Below, one piece after another: positions 40,378 to 48,260 of a stretch of DNA of 64,000 nucleotides (its first letter is position 1; each line of letters starts with the position of its first letter). The DNA is from Solirubrobacter phytolaccae (lineage in GTDB: Bacteria > Actinomycetota > Thermoleophilia > Solirubrobacterales > Solirubrobacteraceae): NCBI RefSeq assembly GCF_027587195.1, contig NZ_JAPDDP010000024.1, forward strand, positions 26,045 through 90,044. The letters are read 5' to 3'. Below the pieces are notes generated by a model, which was given only the letters and a program-made list of their open reading frames with translations, ran no database searches and was not told the DNA's origin. A program made the position numbers and the translations under genes.

Positions 40378-42684
40378 CTGACCATCGCCGCGCGCTCCCT
40401 GCCGGTCTGGCTGGTAGCCATCGCGGTCCTCCACGGCCTCCCGGCCCAGGCGCAGGCCCAGCGAGCCTGCGGGAAGGCGCTGCGGGCGGCGACGATCGAG
40501 GGGCGGGACCGCTGCCTGCGTCCCGGCCAGTTCTGCGTGGTGCGGCTCGACCGGGCGTATCACCGGTACGGCTTGCACTGCCATCGCCCCAAGGCGGGGC
40601 GCGCACGACTGCGCGCGCCGACGCCGTTCACGACCGTCAGTGAAGCGGCCCGGCGCGGAGCGCTCGACCCTGCGCTCGCGACGCAGCTCGACGCCGGTGT
40701 CGCCGTCGAGGCGCTCGCCATCCTCGACGACGCGGGGCGTGTGCCTTCACTGGGTGTGGGCACCCCGCGCCAGATCACCGGCACCCGGACCGCGATCGCC
40801 GACCTGCGACGTCCCATCGCCCACCGCAGCCAGGTCCAGGTGCTGCAGACCTACCAGCTCGTCCCGCTCGTCCACGTGCGCATCGCGAGCCCCGCGGCGG
40901 CGGTCGCGCTCCTGAACACGCCCGAGGTCCGCTCGATCGCGGCCGACGAGGTGCGCGTGTCGACGACGGCCAGCTCGCTGCCGCGCATCTCGCAGCCACC
41001 GGTCCTGGCGCGGAGCCTCATGGGGCAAGGGGTCGGGGTCGCCGTGCTGGACACCGGGGTGGACTTCACCCAGCCGGACTTCGGCGCGTGCGTGGCGGCC
41101 GGCCAGGCCGCCACGCCGGCCGACGTGTGCCGCGTGTCCGCGGCGCTGGACACCGCGCCGGACGACGGTGCCCTCGACGCGCACGGGCACGGGTCGAACG
41201 TCGCGGGCATCGTGTCCGCGGTCGCTCCCGGGGCGAGGATCCTGGCCCTCGACGTCTTCGACGGCCTGCCGGCGCACGACCACGACGTCATCGAAGCGCT
41301 CGACTGGGTGCTGCGCAACCGCGCGAAGCACAACATCCGCGCCGTCAACATGAGCTTCGGGAGCGACAGCCACCACCTCGGCTCGTGCGACAGCAGCTTC
41401 TGGGGGCGCCACCCGTACACCAACGCCCTCATCGGCATGCGCTCCGCCGGCATCGTCCCCGTCGCGTCGTCGGGGAACTCCGCGCGAGATGGCTCGGGCA
41501 ACTTCGTGGACGGCATCGGCGATCCCGCCTGCGTCGCGTTCGCGGTCGGCGGGACCGACGACAGCGACGCTCTGCGTCCGGGCTCGCAGGACGGTCCGCA
41601 GCTCGGCGTGCTCGCGCCCGGCACGGGCATCACCGCCGGCGGGCGGACGATGGGCGGCACCTCCCAGGCCGCACCACACGTCGCCGGCGCGGTGGCGGTC
41701 CTCGCGAGCCTGCGTCCGCAGTCCACCCCGCAGGAGCTCCAGGACTTCGTCCGGACGTCGGGGACGCAGATCACCGACCCGCGCTCGGGGCGCACGCACC
41801 CGCGTCTGGACCTGATGACGGCGGTGCGCGCCGCGCACGTGGTGCCGAACGACAACCGCGCGGCGGCGCGGGCCATCACCGCCTGGGGCACGCAGCTCGA
41901 GCAGCCGACGTGGACCGCGTCCAAGGAGCCGGGTGAGCCTGCGCACGCGGGCAACGCCGGTGGTGCGTCCGTCTGGTTCAAGTGGACGGTCCCGCGTGCC
42001 GGCAGTGCCACCCTCAGCACGTTCGGCAGCTCGTACGACACGCTGCTCGCGACCTACCGCGAAGGCCCGGGTGGTCAGCTCACCGCACTCGCCGCCAACG
42101 ACGACGCGCCCGGCCAGAAGACGAGCCAGCTCGCGTTCGGCGTCGTCGCGGGCGACGTGGTGTGGATCGCGGTCGACGGCAAGGTCGGCCCGGCGGCGAC
42201 GCCGTTCCCGGCCGCCGGCCGTCTGCGGATGACGCTGAACCTGGCCAACGACAACCTCGCCGACGCCGTGACGTTGACACCCGGCACGACGGCGTTCGGC
42301 GCGAACGTCGGCGCGACGCGGGAGGCGGGCGAGCCGCACCACTGTGGGGACACGTTCGCCAGCGCGTCGGTCTGGCACCGCTGGACCGCTTCCGCCGACA
42401 CGGTCGTCTCCGTGGCCGTCACCGACGAGACCTTCGCGCTCTGCGTCGCCGCGTACCAGTCGGCGGCGAGCGCGCCCGGGCCATCCGCTTTGAGCCTCGT
42501 GCGGGCGGCCAGCAACGAGCAGGGCGACACCCCGGCCTTCACATTCCAGGCGAGCGCGCAGAAGACGTACTGGATCGCGGTCGAGGGCGCCTCGTTCGAG
42601 ACCGCCTGCCACCCGGTCACCGGGCAGTGCTTCTTCGCCTCGCAGACCGGAGCGTTCAAGCTCCTGCTCACCACGAATCCCTGA
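40378..42684 (+). CDS. secreted subtilisin-like serine protease with PPC-like C-terminal domains
   Basis: The catalytic triad is Asp225 (VAVLDTGVD), His271 (HGHGSNVAGI) and Ser429 (GGTSQAAPHVAG), with the oxyanion Asn region in SSGN. The usual HGTHVAG is HGSNVAG here. A propeptide-like stretch (~30-190) and two PPC-like domains (~500-615, ~620-768) flank the catalytic domain. The first ATG/GTG/TTG in frame (GTG, 40537) lies after a complete signal peptide: LPVWLVAIAVLHGLPAQAQA is encoded upstream. The start is therefore probably the CTG at 40378, or the ATC just before it; a TAACGT box at 40362-40367 suggests a short or absent leader. It lies between ECF pairs 2 and 3 and may be under their control. 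Confidence 0.83.
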   Translation: MTIAARSLPVWLVAIAVLHGLPAQAQAQRACGKALRAATIEGRDRCLRPGQFCVVRLDRAYHRYGLHCHRPKAGRARLRAPTPFTTVSEAARRGALDPALATQLDAGVAVEALAILDDAGRVPSLGVGTPRQITGTRTAIADLRRPIAHRSQVQVLQTYQLVPLVHVRIASPAAAVALLNTPEVRSIAADEVRVSTTASSLPRISQPPVLARSLMGQGVGVAVLDTGVDFTQPDFGACVAAGQAATPADVCRVSAALDTAPDDGALDAHGHGSNVAGIVSAVAPGARILALDVFDGLPAHDHDVIEALDWVLRNRAKHNIRAVNMSFGSDSHHLGSCDSSFWGRHPYTNALIGMRSAGIVPVASSGNSARDGSGNFVDGIGDPACVAFAVGGTDDSDALRPGSQDGPQLGVLAPGTGITAGGRTMGGTSQAAPHVAGAVAVLASLRPQSTPQELQDFVRTSGTQITDPRSGRTHPRLDLMTAVRAAHVVPNDNRAAARAITAWGTQLEQPTWTASKEPGEPAHAGNAGGASVWFKWTVPRAGSATLSTFGSSYDTLLATYREGPGGQLTALAANDDAPGQKTSQLAFGVVAGDVVWIAVDGKVGPAATPFPAAGRLRMTLNLANDNLADAVTLTPGTTAFGANVGATREAGEPHHCGDTFASASVWHRWTASADTVVSVAVTDETFALCVAAYQSAASAPGPSALSLVRAASNEQGDTPAFTFQASAQKTYWIAVEGASFETACHPVTGQCFFASQTGAFKLLLTTNP

Positions 42685-42738
42685 GCCGCCTCGGCAACCG
42701 CGGTCACGTTCCCGCGTGATCTCGGAAGGAACGTTCTA

Positions 42739-43287
42739 GTGGACGACCTCCGCACCGACGAAGCGCTCCTGGCGCACGCCCCGAAGGACCCGGCGGCCTT
42801 CGACGCGTTCTACCTGCGGCACGAGCGGCTCGTGCTCGCGTGGCTGCGGCGCCGCACCGGCTCGGCCGACACGGCGCTGGACCTCACGGCCGAGACGTTC
42901 GTCGCCGCGCTCGCGTCCGCGCGCCGGTACCGGCCGGGCGACGGTCCGCCGGTCGCGTGGCTGCTCGGGATCGCCCGCCACAAGCTGCTGCGCTCGTTCG
43001 AGCGCGGGCAGGTCGAGGCGCGGGCGCGACGCAAGCTCGCGATGGCGCGGGTCGAGTACGACGACGAGGACCTCGCGCGCGTGGACGCGCTGGGCTCGTG
43101 GCCCGCGGAGAAGCTGCTCGCGCTGCTGCCGCCTGATCAGGCCGCCGCGGTCAGCGCGCGCGTGCTGGAGGAGCAGCCGTACCGCGAGGTCGCGGCGATC
43201 CTGCAGTGCTCGGAGCTCGTCGCGCGCAAGCGGGTCAGCCGAGGGCTCGCCACGTTGCGCGCCGTCCTGGAGGAGGAGGAAGCATGA
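42739..43287 (+). CDS. ECF sigma factor, pair 3
   Basis: The 182-residue product starts at a GTG with GGAAGGA upstream (42721-42730 region). Region 2 (YLRHERLVLAWLRRRTG, LTAETFVAALASARRYRPG, GIARHKLLRSFERGQ) and region 4 (LPPDQAAAVSARVLEEQPYREVA, CSELVARKRVSRGLATLR) are present. It is more divergent than the other two ECF factors in the window. Its stop overlaps the start of the membrane protein at 43284 (ATGA). Confidence 0.92.
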   Translation: MDDLRTDEALLAHAPKDPAAFDAFYLRHERLVLAWLRRRTGSADTALDLTAETFVAALASARRYRPGDGPPVAWLLGIARHKLLRSFERGQVEARARRKLAMARVEYDDEDLARVDALGSWPAEKLLALLPPDQAAAVSARVLEEQPYREVAAILQCSELVARKRVSRGLATLRAVLEEEEA

Positions 43288-43997
43288 GCGAGATCCCTGC
43301 CCTGCGGGACGCGCTGCGCGACACCGCGCGCCGACACACCGCGCGGCGCCGCCGTCGGCTCACGCTCGCGGTCGCCGTGCCGGTCGCGCTGGCGGCGGTC
43401 GTGTTCGCGCTGGCGGGCAGCCTCCCGCGCACGGACGAGACGCTGCCCGGCGAGGCGACCGTCACGCCCACGGCGACGGCGACCGCGACCCCGGGCGTCA
43501 CGCTCGACGACGCCGAGCGTGAGCTCGCCAAGGTCTACGGCGTCTTCCGCCGGCCGGCCCGGGCGAGCGACCGCCCGCCGAACCGCCTGCGCGAGCCGGC
43601 CATGTCCTCGATCGAGCTCGAGTGGGAGCGCGCGCGGCGGGTGGCGACGCTCGGCGAGCGCGCCACCTACGTCATCCCGACCGTGGACCGAGGGCGCGTC
43701 GGCCTCTGCCTGTTCACCCGCGTCGACGCCGAGCGCCCGGGCGGCGGCGGCTGCGGCCCGTTCGATCCGAGCACGGCGATGTCCAAGCCGATCTGGGGCA
43801 AGACGTTCTACCGCCCGAACACGGTCTACGACGTCCTGCTGCCCGACGGCGTGCAGGAGGTCACGGTGCACTTCAAGGGCCGCACCGTCACGCTCCCCAC
43901 CGGCGAGAACGGCTTCATGTACGAGGGCCGCCGCGTGCGCAAGTTCACGTGGCGCGACGCCGAGGGCAACCAGCACGAGGCGCGCGCCGGCATCTGA
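43284..43997 (+). CDS. single-pass membrane protein, putative anti-sigma factor of pair 3
   Basis: The 237-residue product repeats the plan of the other two partners in shorter form: cytoplasmic MSEIPALRDALRDTARRH, an Arg run RRRRR, a membrane helix (LTLAVAVPVALAAVVFALAG, ~27-46), a Thr/Ala linker, and an external domain with Cys in GLCLF and GGCGPF. The stretch DGVQEVTVHFKGRTVTLPTG followed by ENGFMYE is comparable to the GP-A-V-Y-EGAYLI region of the partners. No zinc-binding anti-sigma motif. The cognate role is inferred from the 4-base overlap with the sigma gene. Confidence 0.65.
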   Translation: MSEIPALRDALRDTARRHTARRRRRLTLAVAVPVALAAVVFALAGSLPRTDETLPGEATVTPTATATATPGVTLDDAERELAKVYGVFRRPARASDRPPNRLREPAMSSIELEWERARRVATLGERATYVIPTVDRGRVGLCLFTRVDAERPGGGGCGPFDPSTAMSKPIWGKTFYRPNTVYDVLLPDGVQEVTVHFKGRTVTLPTGENGFMYEGRRVRKFTWRDAEGNQHEARAGI

Positions 43998-44002
43998 GGC
44001 CG

Positions 44003-44422
44003 TCAGCGATCGGTGATCTCGGCCACGCGCCAGTCCCCGGAGCCCTGCTCCTCGAGCTTGAACGTGCAGTCGCCGGCGTGGATGGTGGCGAACGGGGGCG
44101 TGAAGCGCCCGACCCGCACGTCCTCAGGTGTGGCGCTGCCGCAGCGGCGCGGGCGCGGGTTCGGGGTGTCGCAGCGGGACGCGTCGGCCGCCTCGTCGGT
44201 GAGCGCGCTGCACGCGCCGCTCCGGTCGCCCGCTCCGGCCATGTCCATGTAGGTGAGCGCGATCGCGGCCGGGATCAGCTCGAGCGAGTTCTCCCTGAGC
44301 GCGTGCCCGTCGTCGCCGAACGACACCAGGCGCGGACCGAGGCCCACGAGCAGCACGACCACGACCAGCGCGGCGACGGCGATGAGCGGACGCCGCTCGA
44401 CGATGCGGATCAGTTGTTGCAT
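44003..44422 (-). CDS. membrane-anchored NTF2-like protein, unknown
   Basis: The 139-residue product has a cytoplasmic N-terminus, one membrane helix (LIAVAALVVVVLLVGLG, ~13-30) and a ~100-residue external domain. The pattern AIALTYMDMAGAGDRSGACSALTDEA, then four Cys and a final CTFKLEEQGSGDWRVAEI, resembles small NTF2/lumazine-binding-like domains found under many actinobacterial membrane anchors. It follows the DUF1963 lipoprotein gene by 8 bases, so the two are probably cotranscribed, and is convergent with ECF pair 3. Confidence 0.6.
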   Translation of the reverse strand: MQQLIRIVERRPLIAVAALVVVVLLVGLGPRLVSFGDDGHALRENSLELIPAAIALTYMDMAGAGDRSGACSALTDEAADASRCDTPNPRPRRCGSATPEDVRVGRFTPPFATIHAGDCTFKLEEQGSGDWRVAEITDR

Positions 44423-44430
44423 TCGGATGC

Positions 44431-45729
44431 TCAGTCGAACTCGATGATGGCCTCGGCACGGTCGAAGCGACCCGCGGCGAGATCGGCGGTCGGAAGGGCG
44501 ACGTAGAGCTCGCCGTCGAGCGCACCGGTCTGCAGCAGCACGGTCCAGTCCGCGGCCTCACCCCCGCCGAGCCCCGCAAGATACCCGAGGTTGTCGTCGT
44601 TCTGCCAGAAGGGCCAGCCGAGCAGCTGGCCTTCGCTGTTGAGCCAGCCCTGCTCGCTCGCGAGGCGCTCCCGGAGCGACCAGAGCTGCTCCCAGTCGTA
44701 GTCCGTTCCCAGTCGGTCGGGCACCGTCAGGCCGACGCTGGGCTCCACCCGTTGCCGGTGCAGCTCGCCGTACTCGTGCAGGTCGGGCGGGAAGTCACGC
44801 TCCTCGACCGCGTCGACGGAGTGCAGGACGCGACACGCGCCCTCGTCCTCGAAGCCGAGTGACTCGTCGGCGGCGCAGAAGATGTGCAGGTGACCCTCCC
44901 GGGGGCCGGGCCACACCTTCGGATCGAGATCGGCGAGCGCGAGCTGCGCGATGAACACCATCGGCCCGTGCGCGCCGGTCGGCCAGTGCATGTCGGCGGG
45001 CAGGGCGGGCCTGCCGCCGATCCAGCTCGAGCTCCGCTCGTCCGTGGCGAGGAGCGCGAGGCCGGGCCGGGCCGCCTTGGCCAGCTCGGGCCCGGAGTCC
45101 TCCAGCGGCGTGCCGGCCGTGAGCTCCCGCACCCGCCGCGGGTCGAGCACGTCGAACGCCTCGCGCGGCGGCGCGTACTTCGGCGTGTCGGACAGCACCT
45201 CGAGCGGGTCGACCAGCCGCCGCAGGTGCAGCGCGTCGGGATCGACGCCGCGGGCGCTCACGGTGATCACGACCTCCCCGACGCGGGCGATGGCGGCCCA
45301 GTCCTCGCCCCGCGAAGCGAACGCGAACGGGAGCTTGACGCCGTCGACGCGCAGGGAGCGCGTAGAGGAGACAGCCTTCGCGTCGGGGTCGTCGAGGTCG
45401 CGCACGCGGTCGGCCGCCTCGGCGCGCCAGTCGTGCTCGTACTCGTCGACCGGGTCGGAGTCGACGGACAGCTCCGTCTGCTCGTCGACGCCCGTCAAGC
45501 GCACGTGGCTGGGCGGGAGCCCGCCCTCGGGCGCGTGCCCCCAGCCGCCGAGCTCCATCGGCACGCCTTCCGCCACGTAGATGGGAAAGCGTGCCGCACC
45601 GAGGACCTTGCGCTGCTCGGCGTCCCACTCGTCGACCATCGCGCTCGGTTCCTCCTTGGCTCTGTCCTGGTTGCCGCAGCCCGCGAGCAGCGCGCCGATT
45701 GCCGCGAAGGTCATGAACGCGCGTCGCAC
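44431..45729 (-). CDS. DUF1963 (YwqG-like) lipoprotein, copy 2
   Basis: The 432-residue product starts at GTG (VRRAFMTFAAIG) and has a lipobox LLAGC with the lipidated Cys at 18. After the anchor it aligns with the DUF1963 protein at 36971: EGVPMELGGWGH, PLEVLSDTPKY, SWIGGRPALPADMHWP, GPMVFIAQLALADLD, GHLHIFCA and a final LYVALPTADL. Compared with copy 1 it is anchored outside the cell. It lies 17 bases after the metal-importer permease gene and could be read from the same promoter. The region just upstream of the start and the first codons resemble those of the membrane protein gene at 38464. Confidence 0.8.
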   Translation of the reverse strand: MRRAFMTFAAIGALLAGCGNQDRAKEEPSAMVDEWDAEQRKVLGAARFPIYVAEGVPMELGGWGHAPEGGLPPSHVRLTGVDEQTELSVDSDPVDEYEHDWRAEAADRVRDLDDPDAKAVSSTRSLRVDGVKLPFAFASRGEDWAAIARVGEVVITVSARGVDPDALHLRRLVDPLEVLSDTPKYAPPREAFDVLDPRRVRELTAGTPLEDSGPELAKAARPGLALLATDERSSSWIGGRPALPADMHWPTGAHGPMVFIAQLALADLDPKVWPGPREGHLHIFCAADESLGFEDEGACRVLHSVDAVEERDFPPDLHEYGELHRQRVEPSVGLTVPDRLGTDYDWEQLWSLRERLASEQGWLNSEGQLLGWPFWQNDDNLGYLAGLGGGEAADWTVLLQTGALDGELYVALPTADLAAGRFDRAEAIIEFD

Positions 45730-45746
45730 GTCCTGACCACTACCCG

Positions 45747-46574
45747 CTAGCGCGCGGTGAGCACCCCGTGCTTCGGGCTGAACAAGTAGGCGAGCAGGAA
45801 GAGCACGGTGAGCACGACGACGATCATGCCGCCGGTCGACGCGTCGAAGTGGTAGCTGAGGTAGGTCCCGAGCACGGTCGACAGCACGCCGGTCGTGATC
45901 GCCAGCGCGAGCATCCGGTCGAAGCGATCCGTCAGCAGGTACGCGGTCGCGCCGGGCGTGATCAGCATCGCCACGACGAGCACGATGCCGACGGCCTGCA
46001 GCGCGACGATCACCGTCAGCGCGAGCGCGCCGAGCAGCACGATCTCCAGCCGCCGCGGCGAGATCCCGATCGCGTGTGCGTGAACGGGATCGAACGCGTA
46101 GAGCACGAGCGACTTGCGCAACAGCAGCAGCGCGACGATCACGATCGCGCCGAGCACGAGCACCTGCCAGATGTCGCTGTCGCTGACGCCGAGCACGTTG
46201 CCGAAGAGGATGTGGAAGAGGTCGACCTGCGACGGGATCACGCTCACCAGCACGAGCCCGAGCGCGAACAGGCCGGTGAAGACGATGCCGATCGCGGCGT
46301 CCTCCTTCACGCGGCTCGTGCGGTTGAGCCCGCCGATGAGGCCGACCGCGCCGGCGCCGAACAGGAACGCGCCGGCCGCGAACGGCGCGCCGATCACGTA
46401 GCTGAGCACCACGCCGGGGAGCACGGCGTGCGAGACGGCGTCGCCCATCAGCGACCAGCCGAGCAGCGTCAGCCAGCACGACAGCACCGCGCACGCGACG
46501 CCGACGACCACCGCGACGAGCATCGCCCGCTGCATGAACTCGAAGGTCAGGGGCTCCAGCAGCAGCTCGTTCAT
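45747..46574 (-). CDS. metal ABC transporter permease (Mn/Fe/Zn type)
   Basis: The 275-residue product belongs to the ABC-3 (ZnuB/MntC) family: eight or nine membrane helices, SWLTLLGWSLMGDAVSHAVLPGVVLSY near residue 40, HAHAIGISPRRLEI in a cytoplasmic loop near 170, and VGIVLVVAMLITPGATAYLL. It forms the membrane channel of the importer. The start ATG overlaps the ATPase stop by 4 bases. Confidence 0.93.
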   Translation of the reverse strand: MNELLLEPLTFEFMQRAMLVAVVVGVACAVLSCWLTLLGWSLMGDAVSHAVLPGVVLSYVIGAPFAAGAFLFGAGAVGLIGGLNRTSRVKEDAAIGIVFTGLFALGLVLVSVIPSQVDLFHILFGNVLGVSDSDIWQVLVLGAIVIVALLLLRKSLVLYAFDPVHAHAIGISPRRLEIVLLGALALTVIVALQAVGIVLVVAMLITPGATAYLLTDRFDRMLALAITTGVLSTVLGTYLSYHFDASTGGMIVVVLTVLFLLAYLFSPKHGVLTAR

Positions 46575-47311
46575 GCGCGCAGCGCCTCCTGCGGGACGAA
46601 GCCGCCGAAGGCCTCGGCCAGCAGGTCCGGGCGCAGCGTCTCGTCGACGTCGCCGTGGGCGATGATCCGGCGGTTGATCAGCGCGACCTTGTCGCACAGC
46701 GCGGGCACGGCGACGAGGTCGTGCGTGGAGACGACGATCGTGCGGCCTTCGGCGGCGAGGTCGCGCAGCAGCTGCGTGAGCGTCGCCTCGCTGCGCTTGT
46801 CCACGCCCGCGAACGGCTCGTCCAGGAACAGCAGCTCCGCGCCCTGGGCGAGGCCACGGGCGACGAACGCGCGCTTGCGCTGGCCGCCGGAGAGCGCGCC
46901 GATCTGGCGGTCGCGCAGGTCGGCGAGCTCCACCCGCTCCAGCGCTTCGGTGACGCGCCGGCGGTCGTCCTCGCTGCTGCGGCGGCGCCAGCCCATCTGC
47001 CCGTAGCGGCCCATCGTCACGACCTCCTCGACGGAGATCGGGAACGCCCAGTCGACGTCCTCGCTCTGGGGCGCGTACGCGACGCGGCCGTCGCGGCGGG
47101 CGCGCTCGGGCGGAGCCTCGAACAGGCGCACGTCGCCGGCGTCCAGCTTCACGAGCCCCATCAACGCCTTGAACAGCGTCGACTTGCCGGAGCCGTTCAT
47201 CCCGATCAGGCCGTGCACGAGGCCCGCGTCGACGGTCAGGTCCAGCCCGTCGAGCGCGAGCGTGTCGCCGTAGCGGACGCGCAGGCCGGTCGCGGTGATG
47301 GCGTGGGTCAT
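46571..47311 (-). CDS. metal ABC transporter ATPase (Mn/Fe/Zn type)
   Basis: The 246-residue product has Walker A GMNGSGKST, Q-loop YAPQSEDVDWAFPISVEEVV (typical of metal importers), signature LSGGQRKR, Walker B LLFLDEPFAGVD and switch His VSTHD. It energises the permease encoded directly downstream. It is the middle gene of a solute-binding protein, ATPase, permease operon with 4-base overlaps on both sides. Confidence 0.94.
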   Translation of the reverse strand: MTHAITATGLRVRYGDTLALDGLDLTVDAGLVHGLIGMNGSGKSTLFKALMGLVKLDAGDVRLFEAPPERARRDGRVAYAPQSEDVDWAFPISVEEVVTMGRYGQMGWRRRSSEDDRRRVTEALERVELADLRDRQIGALSGGQRKRAFVARGLAQGAELLFLDEPFAGVDKRSEATLTQLLRDLAAEGRTIVVSTHDLVAVPALCDKVALINRRIIAHGDVDETLRPDLLAEAFGGFVPQEALRA

Positions 47312-48222
47312 GTGGAGGCTCCAGTGAGGCCGGCGATGATCGTGTCCGCGTCGCGGCGGAGGAGGTCGAGGTAGGTGGGGACCGGGCCGCCGGCCTCCGA
47401 GAGGGAGTCGACGTAGAGGACGCCGCCGAAGCGCGCGCCGGACTCGTTGGCGACCTGCTTCTGAGCCTTGTCGCTGACGGTCGACTCGCAGAAGATCGCG
47501 GGCACCTGGGAGCCGCGCACGAACGTGACGGTGGACGCGATCTGCTGCGGCGTGCCCTCCTGCTCGGCGTTGACCGGCCACAGGTAGCGCTCGGTCAGGC
47601 CGAAGTCGCGGGCCATGTAGGAGAACGCGCCCTCGCAGGTGACGAGCGCGCGGCGCTGGGGCGGGAGCGCGGCCAGCTCGCGCTTGACCGTCGCGCCGAC
47701 CTCGTCGAGCGCGCCGCTGTACTCCCGCGCGTTGGCCGCGAACACGGCCGCGCCCGCGGGGTCGAGGTCCGTCAGCGCCTTGCGGATGTTCTCGACGTAG
47801 ATCTTCGCGTTGGAGACCGACATCCAGGCGTGCGGGTTGGGCTTGCCCGCGTACTCGCTCTCGCCCGCGATCGGGATCGGCTTCACGCCCGTCGTGAGCG
47901 TCACGTGCTTGGCGTCGGCCAGGTCGACGAACTGCTCGAACCAGCGCTCGAGGCCCATCCCGTTCTGCAGCACGAGGTCGGAGGTCGCGGCGTGCTTGAG
48001 GTCCGACGGCGTCGGCTCGTAGCCGTGGATCTCGGCGCCGGGCTTCGTGATCGACGCCACCTCGATCCGGTCGCCGCCGACCTGGCGGACCATGTCGGCG
48101 ACCACGGTGAAGGTCGTCAGGACCTTCGGCTTGCCGGAATCGGCGGTGTCCGACGTGCCGCAGCCGGAGAGCGCGAGCGCGAGGACTCCCGCGACCACGA
48201 CTCCACGAAGCAAGTTAGACAT
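47308..48222 (-). CDS. metal-binding lipoprotein of an ABC importer, probably Mn/Fe
   Basis: The 304-residue product is a cluster A-I solute-binding protein with lipobox ALSGC (Cys21). The four expected metal ligands are visible: His66 (EIHGYEPTPSD), His131 (NPHAWMS), Glu197 (TCEGAFSYM) and Asp272 (LYVDSLS). A Glu at the third position, in an EGAF motif as in PsaA/MntC, points to Mn or Fe rather than the His-rich zinc site of ZnuA. There is no His-rich loop. The ATG lies inside a DtxR-like palindrome, which fits metal-dependent repression. The naming would be mntA/sitA-like. Confidence 0.9.
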   Translation of the reverse strand: MSNLLRGVVVAGVLALALSGCGTSDTADSGKPKVLTTFTVVADMVRQVGGDRIEVASITKPGAEIHGYEPTPSDLKHAATSDLVLQNGMGLERWFEQFVDLADAKHVTLTTGVKPIPIAGESEYAGKPNPHAWMSVSNAKIYVENIRKALTDLDPAGAAVFAANAREYSGALDEVGATVKRELAALPPQRRALVTCEGAFSYMARDFGLTERYLWPVNAEQEGTPQQIASTVTFVRGSQVPAIFCESTVSDKAQKQVANESGARFGGVLYVDSLSEAGGPVPTYLDLLRRDADTIIAGLTGAST

Positions 48223-48251
48223 GCCTAAAACTGTAGCGGGCTGTGTCTAAC
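48214..48251 (-). promoter_or_regulatory. DtxR/MntR-like operator and leaderless promoter of the metal importer
   Basis: The palindrome TTAGACATGCCTAA (48215-48228; arms TTAG/CTAA, 6 of 7 positions symmetric) covers the start codon of the binding-protein gene. A further half-site TGTCTAAC (48244-48251) is an exact inverted copy of GTTAGACA (48214-48221). On the minus strand TACAGT (48230-48235) lies 7 bases before the ATG and would place the transcription start at or next to it. Half-sites of the TTAGG/TTAGA kind are typical of DtxR, IdeR and MntR. Confidence 0.6.
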
Positions 48252-48260
48252 TACGTCGTG

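Noticed and set aside
38497..42699. A shared CAACC element upstream of two ECF sigma genes and the subtilase (38497, 40355, 42695)
   Set aside because: The distances to the starts vary (29, 18 and 39 bases) and no common -10 follows at a fixed spacing, so chance is as likely.
47308..48222. Zinc importer (ZnuA) assignment
   Set aside because: The binding protein lacks the His-rich loop and has Glu in place of the third His; the operator is DtxR-like rather than a Zur box.
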